From contig NZ_JAFEMB010000001.1 in NCBI RefSeq assembly GCF_016892705.1, positions 1,550,001 through 1,614,000 of the forward strand: DNA of 64,000 bases, written 5' to 3'. Source of the stretch: Microvirga pudoricolor (GTDB lineage: Bacteria > Pseudomonadota > Alphaproteobacteria > Rhizobiales > Beijerinckiaceae). The notes below the pieces were generated by a model. It saw nothing but the letters and a program-made list of their open reading frames with translations, had not been told where the DNA came from and made no database searches. The first letter of the stretch is position 1. Each line of letters opens with the position of its first letter. Below are positions 15,036-24,126 of this stretch, in pieces. The translations under genes were made by a program, and so were the position numbers.

Positions 15036-16786
15036 AATTCCGGCCCCGGCTCGGCGGCCCGGGCCTGCGGGGCGCGGGTCAGGCGCTCGAAGCGCCAGCG
15101 CACGCTGGAATGCTCGGTGGGGCGCACCGCGATGACGATCTGCTCCGTGCGGCGCATGCCGTCGGAGGTGGCGAGAAAGATGCTGTCCTCCACGAAGGCC
15201 TCGCCGGGACTGACCTCGAACTGCCAGGCCTCGCGGTTGGGCAACACCAGCATGACGACTCGCCCGCCCTGTGCGCGGCTCGCCCGGATGCCGGGCGCGA
15301 GGTGGAAGCGGATCAGCGCCTCGGTTTGGCCTGAGATCGGCGCATCGCCCCGGAAGGTGTCCTCGCCCTCGAGCTTGTGCCCGTCCGCGGAGAGCTGCCA
15401 GCGGCGCTCGTGCACGACCCCGAAGCGCTTCCTGTAGGCGTCGTGGCTGGCGCTGAGGCTTTGGACGTGGTCGCGTTCGTTGCGCTCGGTCTGGACCGTC
15501 TCGGGCGCATGGATCGCCACCGGGCCGATGCGGCGCAGGATCCAGCGGGCCATCATCCGCTCGAACCAGAACCCCTTCTCGGCCACGAACAGGCTCGACG
15601 AGACCTCATTGACGGACACGGTGGAATGGGCCGCCGAGGACCGGGAGGCCTGCAGGATCGTGTCGCCCGCGATGCGGGGCGTGCCGCAATTGACCACGAT
15701 CCGCTGCGGGCCGCTGGAAAATTCGAAGGACAGGGTTCCGGCCCCGGCTTCCGACGAGAGCCGCGTCGGCGGCAGCTTACCCACGTCGGCCACCACGAGC
15801 GAGCGTCCCGCCTCCAAGCGCTCGTACCCCGAATAGGGCGCGTGAAGGATGGGCTGGCTGCGCATGTCGTCATAGGTGAGCAGCGTCGCCAGATGGTCGG
15901 CTGCCGTGACACCCATGCCGTTGAAATGCGAGAGCGTGCCGTCCCCGTGCCGGAACATGCGAACCATGGGCAGCATCCGGTCGATGGCGTTGAGGAGCGG
16001 CTCCGGCGTGTCGACCTCGCGGCTGGCATACATCTGGCGCAGGGGCAGGAGGTCGAAGAGCAGGTCCACCACCACGCGGGGATTGCGGCTGGCATGCCCG
16101 CCATCGGCGAGGATCTGCCGGTCGAGCTCCCGCACCAGAAGCCGCGTGGCCCGGCGCAGGTGGCGCTCCAGCCCCTCGCAGCACAGGCCTGCATAGCAGA
16201 GCGCGATGGCGGCCATGAGCCTTCGGTAGGGGGTGGCGCGGCCGCGCAGGTCGCGCTCCAGGTCGCGCATGTGGCGGCCGACGATCTTCAGGAACCGCTG
16301 GTAGAAGGCATGGTCGGCCCCTTCCAGGATCAGGGGCGACTGGCTGATGAACGAGATCAGCCGCCGGGCGATGACCTGGGTTTCGCCGGCGATGCGCCGG
16401 TCGCCATGCCGCGAGGTGACGAACTCGTCCACCAGCGCCCGGGCGTTGGCCTGGGCGAGCGCCGTGCCGGCCGCCCGCAGATGGCGCAGCCAGCCGAAGC
16501 CGTAGAGCGCCTCGCCCCAGGCCCGGCTCGGCGGGTCGAATTCGAAGGGCGAGCGGCCCGACGTGGTGACGGAGCGGCCCGCGAAGGCGAAGAAGCCCGA
16601 ATAGATGTCGGTGGCGATGGTCGGATCGGCGGTGCGCAGGTCCTGGGGGGCGAAGAGCAGGCGGCCGGGAGACGGGGTGCCGGGGGTAAGGCCGGCAAGG
16701 CCCCGGCGGATCGATCCGCCCATGGCGCGACCGGCTTCGCTGAAGCCAAGCCCGTACAACCGCCAGCGTTCCGGCCCCCACTCCAC
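15029..16786 (-). CDS. Heparinase II/III family protein
   Basis: About 585 residues. The N-terminal half is an alpha/alpha toroid-like helical region (FGWLRHLRAAGTALAQANARALVDE, ending near LLFDLLPLRQMYASRE). The C-terminal half is the beta-sandwich heparinase II/III domain, with HFNGMGVTAADHLATLL, RIVVNCGTPRIAGD and AAHSTVSVNEVSSS; the last contains the conserved AxHSTxxVN motif. Alphaproteobacterial members are thought to act on uronic-acid polysaccharides, but no substrate is predictable. The start is GTG. The C terminus (PGPELL) is set by a stop codon inside the neighbouring repeat. It lies upstream of purH on the same strand. Confidence 0.9.
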   Translation of the reverse strand: MEWGPERWRLYGLGFSEAGRAMGGSIRRGLAGLTPGTPSPGRLLFAPQDLRTADPTIATDIYSGFFAFAGRSVTTSGRSPFEFDPPSRAWGEALYGFGWLRHLRAAGTALAQANARALVDEFVTSRHGDRRIAGETQVIARRLISFISQSPLILEGADHAFYQRFLKIVGRHMRDLERDLRGRATPYRRLMAAIALCYAGLCCEGLERHLRRATRLLVRELDRQILADGGHASRNPRVVVDLLFDLLPLRQMYASREVDTPEPLLNAIDRMLPMVRMFRHGDGTLSHFNGMGVTAADHLATLLTYDDMRSQPILHAPYSGYERLEAGRSLVVADVGKLPPTRLSSEAGAGTLSFEFSSGPQRIVVNCGTPRIAGDTILQASRSSAAHSTVSVNEVSSSLFVAEKGFWFERMMARWILRRIGPVAIHAPETVQTERNERDHVQSLSASHDAYRKRFGVVHERRWQLSADGHKLEGEDTFRGDAPISGQTEALIRFHLAPGIRASRAQGGRVVMLVLPNREAWQFEVSPGEAFVEDSIFLATSDGMRRTEQIVIAVRPTEHSSVRWRFERLTRAPQARAAEPGPELL

Positions 16787-16872
16787 CTCGGCGAATCCCC
16801 TCGTCTTGTCAGCTCAAGCTTAGGCGAGGAGTTCTGTGCGAATGGTTAACAAGCGGTAAGCGCGGACGCCGG

Positions 16873-18192
16873 TCATGGCGCCTTTCTGACGAACCGCGCC
16901 GCGAAGAAGCCGTCCATGCCGCCCCGTCCCTCCTCCACCGTCAGGTGAAACGGCAGGGAGCGCAGGTCGCCCAGGGGCGAGATGAGATCGGCGAGGCCGC
17001 CGACTTCCTCGGGGGCGATGGCCTTGCGCTCGAAATCCGGGTGCCGGGCCAGGAAGGCTTCGGCCTGGCGCTCGCCTTCCTCGGCCTCCAGGGAGCAGGT
17101 GCAGAACACGAGGCGGCCGCCGGGCTTGAGGAGGGTGGCGGCCTTATCGAGAAGGCGGGTCTGCAAGCCTGACAGCTTGCGGACATCCTCGTCGTCCTTG
17201 GTCCAGGCGACGTCCGGGTGGCGGCGCAGGGTGCCGGTGGCGGAGCACGGTGCATCGAGCAGGATCGCGTCGAAGGGCGCCACGTCGAGCTTTTCGGCAT
17301 TGATGGCCTGGGTCTCGGCCGTAAGTTGCAAGCGTTCGAGGTTCTCGCTCAGGCGCACCAGCCGCCGCGCGGAGCGGTCCACGGCCAGGACCTCGGCCCC
17401 GGCCGCCGCGAGCTGGGCGGTCTTGCCGCCGGGCGCGGCGCACAGATCGGCGATGCGCTCGCCCGGTTGCGGGTTGACGAGACGGGCCGGAAGGGCGGCG
17501 GCGGCATCCTGCACCCACCATTCCCCATCCTCGTATCCGGCCAGATCCCGCACCGCCGTCCGCTCAATCACGCGAAGGCTGCCCGTCGGCAGCAGGACAG
17601 CCCCCAGTCGCTCGGCCCACTCGGCCGGGTCGCCTTTCACGGTCAGGTCGAGGGAGGCCGGGACCCGGTGGGCCTTGGCGATCCGGCCCGCCTCGGCTTC
17701 GCCGTATTGCGCGATCCAGCGCTCCTTCAGCCAGTCCGGCACATCGGCCAGCGGGTCCTCGATGCTCAGGATCGCGTCGCGCTCCCGCGCGATCCGGCGC
17801 AGGATCGCGTTGATGAGGCCGCCCGTGTGACGCATGCGCGGGTTCTCGTGGGCGAGGCGGATCGCCGTGTCGACGGTGGCATGGTCGGGAATATCCAGGA
17901 ACAGGATCTGGGCGGCCCCGATCGCCAGCAGATAGGCGAGGTTGGGATCGCGAACGCCCTTCTCGACCCGTTCCTCGATGGCGCGCCGGATGGTGCCGAA
18001 GCGCCGGAACGTCACGATCGCGATGGCCCGCGCCAGGGCCTCGTCCCGGTCCGGCAGCGGCGCCGCGCGGGAGAGTTCGTCCAGGACGTCGTCCAGGGGC
18101 ACGCGCCGCTTCAGGGTTTCCAGGACGGCATTCCAGGCCAGGCGGCGGGGGGCGACGCCGTCGACGTCCGGCCGGGTATCTGCTTGAGCCAA
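16873..18192 (-). CDS. rsmB: 16S rRNA (cytosine-967-C5)-methyltransferase family protein, RsmB-like
   Basis: About 439 residues. An N-terminal NusB-like RNA-binding domain (RRLAWNAVLETLKRRVPLDDVL to about residue 140) precedes a SAM-dependent methyltransferase domain. Motifs are DLCAAPGGKTAQLAAAGAEVLAVD for SAM binding, DAPCSATGTLRRHPDV with the TC/PC catalytic motif, and LVFCTCSLEAEEGE with the nucleophilic cysteine. The frame is open to 18318, but that overlaps htpX by over 100 bases. I therefore favour the TTG at 18192, 16 bases after the htpX stop; its ribosome site is weak. Probably co-transcribed with htpX. Confidence 0.9.
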   Translation of the reverse strand: MAQADTRPDVDGVAPRRLAWNAVLETLKRRVPLDDVLDELSRAAPLPDRDEALARAIAIVTFRRFGTIRRAIEERVEKGVRDPNLAYLLAIGAAQILFLDIPDHATVDTAIRLAHENPRMRHTGGLINAILRRIARERDAILSIEDPLADVPDWLKERWIAQYGEAEAGRIAKAHRVPASLDLTVKGDPAEWAERLGAVLLPTGSLRVIERTAVRDLAGYEDGEWWVQDAAAALPARLVNPQPGERIADLCAAPGGKTAQLAAAGAEVLAVDRSARRLVRLSENLERLQLTAETQAINAEKLDVAPFDAILLDAPCSATGTLRRHPDVAWTKDDEDVRKLSGLQTRLLDKAATLLKPGGRLVFCTCSLEAEEGERQAEAFLARHPDFERKAIAPEEVGGLADLISPLGDLRSLPFHLTVEEGRGGMDGFFAARFVRKAP

Positions 18193-18208
18193 TTCTTTTT
18201 GTCCGATC

Positions 18209-19162
18209 CTAGCCCCATGGTCCCTGACGGGACTCCCCCTGACGGGGCTTGTTCCAGGGGCTCGTTGTGGCCTGGGATGTGAACGATCCCCGGCCTGCGT
18301 GACCATTGACGGGCGCACCGGCGCCCATTTGCTGCGCCAGGGCCTGCAGGGCCGCGATGCGGTTCTCCGTCGCCGGGTGGGTCGAGAACAGGTTGTCCAC
18401 GCCCCGGCCCGACAACGGGTTGATGATGAAGAGCGGCGCGGTCGCCGGATGGCGCTCCGCGTCCTCGTTGGGAATATGCGACACGCCGCCCGCGATCTTG
18501 GCGAGCGCCGAGGCCAGCGCGAGGGGCTGGCCGCAGATCTCCGCGCCGATTCGATCCGCTTCGTACTCCCGCGAGCGGCTGATGGCCATCTGAATCACGC
18601 CCGCCGCGAGGGGCGCGATGAGGGCCGTGCCGATCATGACGATTGGGTTGGGCCGCTCGGAGCCGCGTCCGCCGAACAGGAAGCCGAACTGCGCCAGGCT
18701 CGCGATGGCGCCCGCCACCGTGGCGCTGATCGTCATGATGAGGGTGTCGCGATTCTTCACATGGGCGAGTTCGTGGGCCATCACGCCGGCGAGCTCGTCA
18801 TAGGTGAGGATCCGCAGGATGCCCGTGGTGGCCGCCACCGCGGCGTTCTGGGGGTTGCGGCCGGTCGCGAAGGCGTTGGGCTGCGGGTTGTCGATGAGAT
18901 AGACCCGGGGCATGGGCAGGCCGGCCCGGGCCGCGAGGTCGCGCACCATGCCGACCAGTTCCGGCGCGGTCCTGTCGTCGACCTCCACGGCATGGTGGGC
19001 TGCCAGGGCCAGCCGGTCGGAATTCCAGTAGGCGAAGACGTTGGTGACGACGCCGAACCCGAGGGCCAGCAGCATGCCGGTGCCACCGCCCAGGAGATAG
19101 CCCACCCCGCCGAACAGGGCGGTGAGGGCTGCCATCAGCATGGCGGTCTTCATGGTGTTCAT
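18209..19162 (-). CDS. htpX: Zinc metalloprotease HtpX
   Basis: A 317-residue inner-membrane M48 protease. It has two N-terminal helices ([20 protein letters not shown] and the following span), the zinc motif [13 protein letters not shown], two further hydrophobic segments, and the third zinc ligand in [13 protein letters not shown]. It degrades damaged membrane proteins under heat or envelope stress alongside FtsH. The C-terminal tail beyond QALAQQMG is low-complexity. A sigma-32-like promoter candidate lies about 50 bases upstream, fitting the family's usual heat-shock control. rsmB follows on the same strand. Confidence 0.95.
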   Translation of the reverse strand: MNTMKTAMLMAALTALFGGVGYLLGGGTGMLLALGFGVVTNVFAYWNSDRLALAAHHAVEVDDRTAPELVGMVRDLAARAGLPMPRVYLIDNPQPNAFATGRNPQNAAVAATTGILRILTYDELAGVMAHELAHVKNRDTLIMTISATVAGAIASLAQFGFLFGGRGSERPNPIVMIGTALIAPLAAGVIQMAISRSREYEADRIGAEICGQPLALASALAKIAGGVSHIPNEDAERHPATAPLFIINPLSGRGVDNLFSTHPATENRIAALQALAQQMGAGAPVNGHAGRGSFTSQATTSPWNKPRQGESRQGPWG

Positions 19163-19211
19163 CCGCGTCTCCCCATCGGTCCGGCGCGGCCCGCCGGATC
19201 AATCACCTCTC

Positions 19212-19240
19212 ATGTAGGCATGCCCCCGCATCCGCCCAAG
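19212..19240 (-). promoter_or_regulatory. Candidate RpoH (heat-shock) promoter for htpX
   Basis: Read on the minus strand, CTTG is followed after 18 bases by CCTACAT, close to the alphaproteobacterial RpoH pattern CTTG-N17/18-CYTATNT. It would place transcription start about 45 bases before the htpX ATG. One -10 position deviates, and the call rests on sequence only. Confidence 0.35.
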
Positions 19241-19272
19241 CCGCCTGACGGGATCGTCAGAACGAGGAAGCC

Positions 19273-20301
19273 TTAGGCGGCCTCGCCGTGGATCGCGAAC
19301 CGGTTCCGGCCGGCGCGCTTGGCCCCGTAGAGCGCCGCGTCCGCCTGCGCCACCAGGGCGGACGGCTCGGGCAGGGCATCCGGCAATGCTGTCGCGATGC
19401 CGATGCTCACCGTGACCAGTCCCTCGAGGCCGCGAGGATGGGGAATGCCCGCAGCCGCGAGCATTCCGCTCACGTGCCGGGCCACCTCGGCGGCCCCGGC
19501 GGCGTTCGTGTCCGGCAGGATCAGGGCGAATTCCTCGCCGCCGTAGCGGGCCGCGACATCGTCGGGCCTGCGCGCGGCGGCGGCCAGGATGGCGCCGAAG
19601 CGCCTGAGCACCTCGTCCCCGGCCGGATGCCCGAGCGAATCGTTCAGGAGCTTGAAGTGATCCAGGTCCATCAGGAGCAGGGACAGCGGCGTCAGGGTCC
19701 GGCGGGCGCGCCGGATGGCCCGGTCGAGGGCGGAATCGAAGGCGAGCCGGTTGGCGACGCCGGTCAGGCCGTCGGTTTCGGCGAGCCGCGCCAGGTCGAG
19801 GTTGCGCTGCCACAACTCGACCTCGTCCATGGCGATGGAGCCGAGATCGGACAAGGGCGTCAGGTTGAAACGGTCTGCGTCCTGGGCTTCCCGCTTCAGG
19901 ATGCAGAGGGACGCCACGGCCTCGCCGTCCTCCGTCACCAGGGGGACGCCCGCATAGAACCGGAACGGGATCTGGGTGACGAGTTCGAGGCCGTCCAGGC
20001 GGGGATCCGTCCTCATGTCGCCCACCACCAGGGGCTGGCCGGACGCGATGACGATCTGGCAGACGCTCTTGTCCCGCTCGATCCAGGGAACGATGCGCTC
20101 GCCGGTGACCGATTTCATCCACTGATAGCGGTCGTCCACGAAGCCGATATAGGACACGTCGGCCTCGTAAAAGGCCGAGGCGAGCCGCGTCACGCGATCG
20201 AAGCGCTCGTCCTGGGGCGTGTCGAGGATTCCGCAGGCATAGAGAAATTCAAGGCGCCGGGCCTCGTTGGCGGGGGGCGCAGGCACCTGGAACAACGGCA
20301 T
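19273..20301 (-). CDS. Sensor diguanylate cyclase (GAF-GGDEF)
   Basis: A 342-residue soluble protein. The N-terminal GAF domain covers about residues 25-160 (LDTPQDERFDRVTRLASAF, QPLVVGDMRTDPR, FYAGVPLVTEDGEAVASLCI). The C-terminal GGDEF domain has the active-site motif RYGGEEFALILP and upstream DLDHFKLLNDSLGHPAGDEVL. The product-inhibition site RxxD is present as RPDD, so the enzyme should be active and feedback-regulated. It makes cyclic di-GMP in response to an unknown signal. It is divergent from the DUF1674 gene. Confidence 0.93.
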   Translation of the reverse strand: MPLFQVPAPPANEARRLEFLYACGILDTPQDERFDRVTRLASAFYEADVSYIGFVDDRYQWMKSVTGERIVPWIERDKSVCQIVIASGQPLVVGDMRTDPRLDGLELVTQIPFRFYAGVPLVTEDGEAVASLCILKREAQDADRFNLTPLSDLGSIAMDEVELWQRNLDLARLAETDGLTGVANRLAFDSALDRAIRRARRTLTPLSLLLMDLDHFKLLNDSLGHPAGDEVLRRFGAILAAAARRPDDVAARYGGEEFALILPDTNAAGAAEVARHVSGMLAAAGIPHPRGLEGLVTVSIGIATALPDALPEPSALVAQADAALYGAKRAGRNRFAIHGEAA

Positions 20302-20455
20302 CTCCTTACACGATGACTGCCCCGGATATTGGCCGGGGCGGGATATGGGTCAAACCAAAAACATCAAATGTGTTTCCCGGGGCGTGACGGCAAGCCGACG
20401 TCCCGGCCGGAAAATCTCGACCTGGAGGGGTGCGCACCCCGGTCCGGAGCGATAT

Positions 20456-20677
20456 ATGAACGCCATGAGCACGAAGGATCTCCCGGAGGGCGCAGCCCCC
20501 GCCAAAACCCTCTCGCCCGCCGCCCGCCGCGCCCTGGAAGAGGCGGCCCAACGCCGGGAGGCCATCGACCGCCGCGCGGCGGACCTCGCCCGGAACAAGG
20601 AGCACCAGGGCCGGGGCGGCCTGGAGCCCGTCCGCTACGAGGATTGGGAGATCAAAGGCCTGGCGAGCGACTTTTAG
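20456..20677 (+). CDS. DUF1674 protein, SDHAF4-like succinate dehydrogenase assembly factor
   Basis: A 73-residue protein whose C-terminal end GGLEPVRYEDWEIKGLASDF is the DUF1674/SDHAF4 signature (G-EPxRYxDWExKGxxxDF). In mitochondria SDHAF4 helps the flavinylated SDHA subunit join succinate dehydrogenase; a similar role here is inference. The rest is a charged helix. I chose the ATG at 20456, preceded by GGAG; the open frame further upstream is not conserved. It is convergent with a methyltransferase, with a 4-base gap, and no sdh genes are in the window. Confidence 0.88.
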   Translation: MNAMSTKDLPEGAAPAKTLSPAARRALEEAAQRREAIDRRAADLARNKEHQGRGGLEPVRYEDWEIKGLASDF

Positions 20678-20681
20678 GCCC

Positions 20682-21278
20682 TTACGCCTTCCGGGCCCGG
20701 ACCATGAGCCACTCCGTCGGCACGCCGTCATAGCCCGACCCGGTCATGCCCTCGATGTTGAGGGACGCCCAGCGGTCGGGATCATAGACCTCCCGCAGCC
20801 AGTCCGCCGTCGGATAGTTGAAATAGCGCTCGAAGCGGTCGCGCCCCTCCGCTTCCCCGGCCTTGAAGCTGGCGTGAAACTCCCCGCCGCTTCTCAAGGC
20901 CCGGTGGATGCGCCCGACGATGCCGCCGAGCTCGTCCCGCGGCACGTGAAGCAGGCAGGCATTGGCCCAGACGCCATCATAGCGCTCGGCCTCGTCCAGG
21001 TCCCCGAACAGCAGCACGCGAACGGGCCGCCCGAGGCGCGTCTCGGCCTGGGCGGCGATCTCAGGCGTGCCGTCGGTGGGCGTCACGTCGAAGCCCCGGG
21101 CCAGCATGGCCTCGCTGTCCTGCCCGCCGCCGCAGCCGAGTTCGAGGATCGCGGCGCCCTTCGGAAGCGACTCCAGAAAGCGCCCGAGCCGGTCGTGATC
21201 GACCTCCCGGTCGCGATTCGCATAGGCCTCCGCGTCGCTCGCGTAAAAATCGATGGTCGTCTTGTCCTGGGCCGACAT
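20682..21278 (-). CDS. Class I SAM-dependent methyltransferase
   Basis: About 198 residues with a Rossmann-type methyltransferase core: ILELGCGGGQDSEAMLARGFDV for SAM binding, DGVWANACLLHVP as motif II/III, and GRIHRALRSGGEFHASFKAG. The protein is predicted to be cytosolic, and a small-molecule substrate is more likely than a macromolecule. The ATG at 21278 has GGAGG 5 bases upstream, better than the in-frame ATG at 21302. No pathway context: the neighbours are an SDHAF4-like gene and the divergent ECF41 cassette. Confidence 0.9.
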   Translation of the reverse strand: MSAQDKTTIDFYASDAEAYANRDREVDHDRLGRFLESLPKGAAILELGCGGGQDSEAMLARGFDVTPTDGTPEIAAQAETRLGRPVRVLLFGDLDEAERYDGVWANACLLHVPRDELGGIVGRIHRALRSGGEFHASFKAGEAEGRDRFERYFNYPTADWLREVYDPDRWASLNIEGMTGSGYDGVPTEWLMVRARKA

Positions 21279-21342
21279 GGGCGCCTCCGTGAGAGACGTC
21301 ATAGGGGCCTTGCGGTTTTTTTGAAAATTTTTCGACGCCCCA

Positions 21343-21370
21343 TGTCACATCCGGCAGGGCTCGTCTCGTC
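21343..21370 (+). promoter_or_regulatory. Predicted ECF41-type promoter
   Basis: TGTCACA (21343-21349) is followed after 17 bases by CGTC (21367-21370), matching the ECF41 promoter pattern as I recall it from the literature (TGTCACA ... CGTC). It lies 39 bases before the carboxymuconolactone-decarboxylase-like gene, whose partner gene encodes an ECF41 sigma factor. Confidence 0.7.
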
Positions 21371-21409
21371 TTTGCCGTCGACGCACCCGTCATGCACAGG
21401 AGATGAACC

Positions 21410-21871
21410 ATGCAAGCCCGCCTGAACCCCCTCGCCGTCGCGCCCGACGTGCTCAAGCCCATGATCGACCTGTCCATGGCGGTCGCGAAAAGCGGCCTGG
21501 AGGAGAGCCTGCAGGAGCTGGTGAAGATCCGCGCCTCGCAGATCAACGGCTGCGCCTTCTGCCTGCACATGCACACCCACGAGGCCCGGGCCAAGGGCGA
21601 GACCGAGGAGCGGATCTACCTTCTCGACGGCTGGCGCGAATCACCGCTCTATAGCGATCGCGAGCGCGCGGCTTTGGGCTGGACCGAAGCCCTGACCCGT
21701 GTCGCCGAAACCCGCGCGCCGGACGCCGATTACGAGGCCCTGGCGGTGCATTTCACCCCGGAGGAGCAGGTGAAGCTGACCCTTCTGATCGGCACGATCA
21801 ACACCTGGAACCGGTTCTCGGTCGGGTTCCGGTCGATCCACCCCGCAGGGAGAAGCCGTGCGGCCGCCTGA
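21410..21871 (+). CDS. Carboxymuconolactone decarboxylase / AhpD-like family protein
   Basis: A 153-residue all-helical protein with the AhpD-like redox motif NGCAFCLHMHTHEAR: Cys48 and Cys51 form the CxxC pair, followed by His55. Such proteins act as alkylhydroperoxidase-like thiol enzymes rather than true decarboxylases. AGGAGATG precedes the ATG. The gene overlaps the ECF41 sigma gene by 14 bases, and CMD-family proteins are the most frequent partners of ECF41 factors. It is probably the output gene of that regulator; the peroxide or carbonyl substrate is unknown. Confidence 0.93.
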   Translation: MQARLNPLAVAPDVLKPMIDLSMAVAKSGLEESLQELVKIRASQINGCAFCLHMHTHEARAKGETEERIYLLDGWRESPLYSDRERAALGWTEALTRVAETRAPDADYEALAVHFTPEEQVKLTLLIGTINTWNRFSVGFRSIHPAGRSRAAA

Positions 21872-22742
21872 CGACGCCCTCGCGGACCCGTTCGAGGCCC
21901 AACGGCCCCGGCTCATCCGCCTCGCCTATCGGATGCTCGGCTCCATGAGCGAGGCGGAGGACGTGGTGCAGGACGCCTTCCTGCGCTGGCACCAGGCGGA
22001 CCGGGCGGCGGTGCGCGCGCCCGCCGCCTATCTGTCCCGGACCGTGACCCGGCTCTGCCTCGACGTCCTGAAATCCGCCCGGATGCGACGGGAAACCTAT
22101 ATCGGCCCCTGGCTGCCCGAACCGGTGGCCGAGCCGGCCTCGGACAGCCTCGACGAGGACGTGTCGCTCACCCTGATGATGGCGCTCGAGCGCCTTTCGC
22201 CCCTGGAGCGCGCCGCCTTCCTGCTCCACGACGTGTTCGGGATGGGCTTCGACGAGATCGCCGCGACCCTCGACCGGGAGCCCGCCGCCTGCCGCCAGCT
22301 CGCCGCGCGGGCCCGCGCCAACGTGCGCGCGTCCAAGCCCCGCTACGCCGTCGACCGGGAGACCGGGGCGCGGATCGCCGAGGCCTTCTTCGCGGCCTCG
22401 CGCAGCGGCGATTTGGGTGGCCTGCGGGCGCTCCTGGCCGATTCCGTGGTGGTGCGCTCCGACGGCGGCGGCCTCGCCTCCGCGGCCCTCAACCCCATCC
22501 TGGGCTTCGACAAGGTCGCGCGCCTGCTCGTGAGCGTCGCCCGCAAGACCGGCCATGCCCGGCCGCCGGTGCTCTATCGCGGCCCCATCAACGGCCTGCC
22601 GGGCTTCGTGACGCGCGAGGCCGACGGGATCCTCCAATCCACGGCCCTCGACATCCAGGACGGGCGGATCGTGGCGGTCTACATCGTGCGCAACCCCGAG
22701 AAGCTGCGCCATCTGTCCAACCTGCTGACCGAGATGCCGTAA
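21858..22742 (+). CDS. ECF41-group RNA polymerase sigma factor (SigJ-like) with SnoaL-like C-terminal domain
   Basis: A 294-residue sigma factor. Region 2 is RLAYRMLGSMSEAEDVVQDAF; region 4 spans about residues 105-160. A C-terminal extension of about 120 residues resembles SnoaL domains. Three ECF41 hallmarks are visible: WLPEP at 85-89 in the linker, DGGG at 202-205, and NPEKL (family NPDKL) at 279-283. In this group the extension regulates the sigma factor in place of an anti-sigma factor. The start is GTG, inside the end of the CMD gene, so the pair is translationally coupled and likely autoregulated from the promoter at 21343. Confidence 0.94.
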   Translation: MRPPDDALADPFEAQRPRLIRLAYRMLGSMSEAEDVVQDAFLRWHQADRAAVRAPAAYLSRTVTRLCLDVLKSARMRRETYIGPWLPEPVAEPASDSLDEDVSLTLMMALERLSPLERAAFLLHDVFGMGFDEIAATLDREPAACRQLAARARANVRASKPRYAVDRETGARIAEAFFAASRSGDLGGLRALLADSVVVRSDGGGLASAALNPILGFDKVARLLVSVARKTGHARPPVLYRGPINGLPGFVTREADGILQSTALDIQDGRIVAVYIVRNPEKLRHLSNLLTEMP

Positions 22743-22810
22743 GGCCGCCCGACGGGGATTGTTCCGGCCCTGCCCTGCCGCTACTTTGCGGCCGCAAGAC
22801 GAGGTGAAGG

Positions 22811-24115
22811 ATGGCCGGGGCAGCAGCACGCCTGGAAGCGTTTCGAGACCTGTTGGGGGATGCCCACCGGGCGCTGTCCCTGACCTTCGGGTTCGAGCTC
22901 TGGGACGGATCGACGGTCCCGCGCGACCTCGCGACGGAGGCCATGCGGCTCGTGATCGCCCAGGAGAGCGTGGTCGCGAGCCTGTTGCGGCGGCCCAATC
23001 TCGACACCGCCGTCAACGCCCATGTGGCGGGCCTGCTCGATTTGAAGAACGGCACGATCTTCGACCTGGCGGCCCAGCGCCCGCAGGGCAAGGTGGGCCG
23101 CCAATTGCGGGGCCTGAGCAAGATCAAGGCCGCTAAGGCGGCGCTGCGATTCCTGCGCGCGCCCGCCACCATGCCGCGCCCTCTCGATGCCGTCCAGGAC
23201 GCTCCCGACGCCCGGGACGGGCAGCCCCAGACCAACAAGCGCAACATCGCCTACCATTACGACGTGTCGAACGCGTTCTACCGGCTCTTTCTCGATCCGG
23301 AGATGGTCTATACCTGCGCGTATTTTCAGCCCGAATGGCATGACGACCTCGCGCGGGCGCAACGCGACAAGCTCGACATGATCTGTCGCAAGTTGCGCCT
23401 GAAACCCGGCGACCGGCTGCTCGATATCGGCTGCGGCTGGGGCGCTCTCATCTGCCACGCGGCCGAGCATTACGGCGTGCATGCGACCGGCGTGACGCTC
23501 GCCGAGGAGCAGGCCGCCCTGGCGCGCGAGAAGATCGCGGCGCGGGGCTTGGGGGACCGCGTCGACGTCCTGGTCAAGGATTTCACCCAGATGGAGGGCG
23601 CGTTCGACAAGATCTCGTCCATCGGCATGTTCGAGCATGTGGGCATCGCCAACCATCCGACCTATTTTCGCGCCGTGCATCGGCTCCTGAAGCCGCGCGG
23701 GCTCTATCTTCATCACACCATCGCGCGGCGCGCCAAGCGCACCGAGCGGGCCTTCCGCAAGCTCAAGCCCGAATACAAGGCCATCACGCGCTACATCTTC
23801 CCCGGCGGGGAGCTCGATCATCTGGGCATGTCGGTGTCCAACCTCGAACGGTTCGGGTTCGAGGTCCACGACGTCGAGGCGTGGCGCGAGCATTATCAGC
23901 GCACCACGCGCCTGTGGTGGGAGAACCTCAACGCCCGCCGCGCCGAAGCCGAGGCGGAGGTGGGGCCGGAAAAGACGCGCCTGTGGCTGCTGTATCTGGC
24001 GGGCTGCTCGCTCGCCTTCGAGCGCGGCGCCGTGGGCGTGAACCAGACGCTGGCCTCCAAGCGCACCCGCGGCCCGGCTGGGCTGCCGCCGTCGCGGGCG
24101 GACCTGTATCGGTGA
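22811..24115 (+). CDS. Cyclopropane-fatty-acyl-phospholipid synthase family methyltransferase
   Basis: A 434-residue protein of the Cfa family. The N-terminal lipid-binding part is about residues 1-140. The methyltransferase part begins NIAYHYDVSNAFYRLFLDPEM, with the SAM motif LLDIGCGWGALI at 203-214, then ISSIGMFEHVG and FPGGELDHL. It would methylate unsaturated acyl chains of membrane phospholipids. The N-terminal domain is divergent from E. coli Cfa. GAGGTGAAGG precedes the ATG. It follows the ECF41 cassette by about 70 bases on the same strand, so read-through from that promoter is possible. Confidence 0.92.
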   Translation: MAGAAARLEAFRDLLGDAHRALSLTFGFELWDGSTVPRDLATEAMRLVIAQESVVASLLRRPNLDTAVNAHVAGLLDLKNGTIFDLAAQRPQGKVGRQLRGLSKIKAAKAALRFLRAPATMPRPLDAVQDAPDARDGQPQTNKRNIAYHYDVSNAFYRLFLDPEMVYTCAYFQPEWHDDLARAQRDKLDMICRKLRLKPGDRLLDIGCGWGALICHAAEHYGVHATGVTLAEEQAALAREKIAARGLGDRVDVLVKDFTQMEGAFDKISSIGMFEHVGIANHPTYFRAVHRLLKPRGLYLHHTIARRAKRTERAFRKLKPEYKAITRYIFPGGELDHLGMSVSNLERFGFEVHDVEAWREHYQRTTRLWWENLNARRAEAEAEVGPEKTRLWLLYLAGCSLAFERGAVGVNQTLASKRTRGPAGLPPSRADLYR

Positions 24116-24126
24116 ACTCGGCTCCG

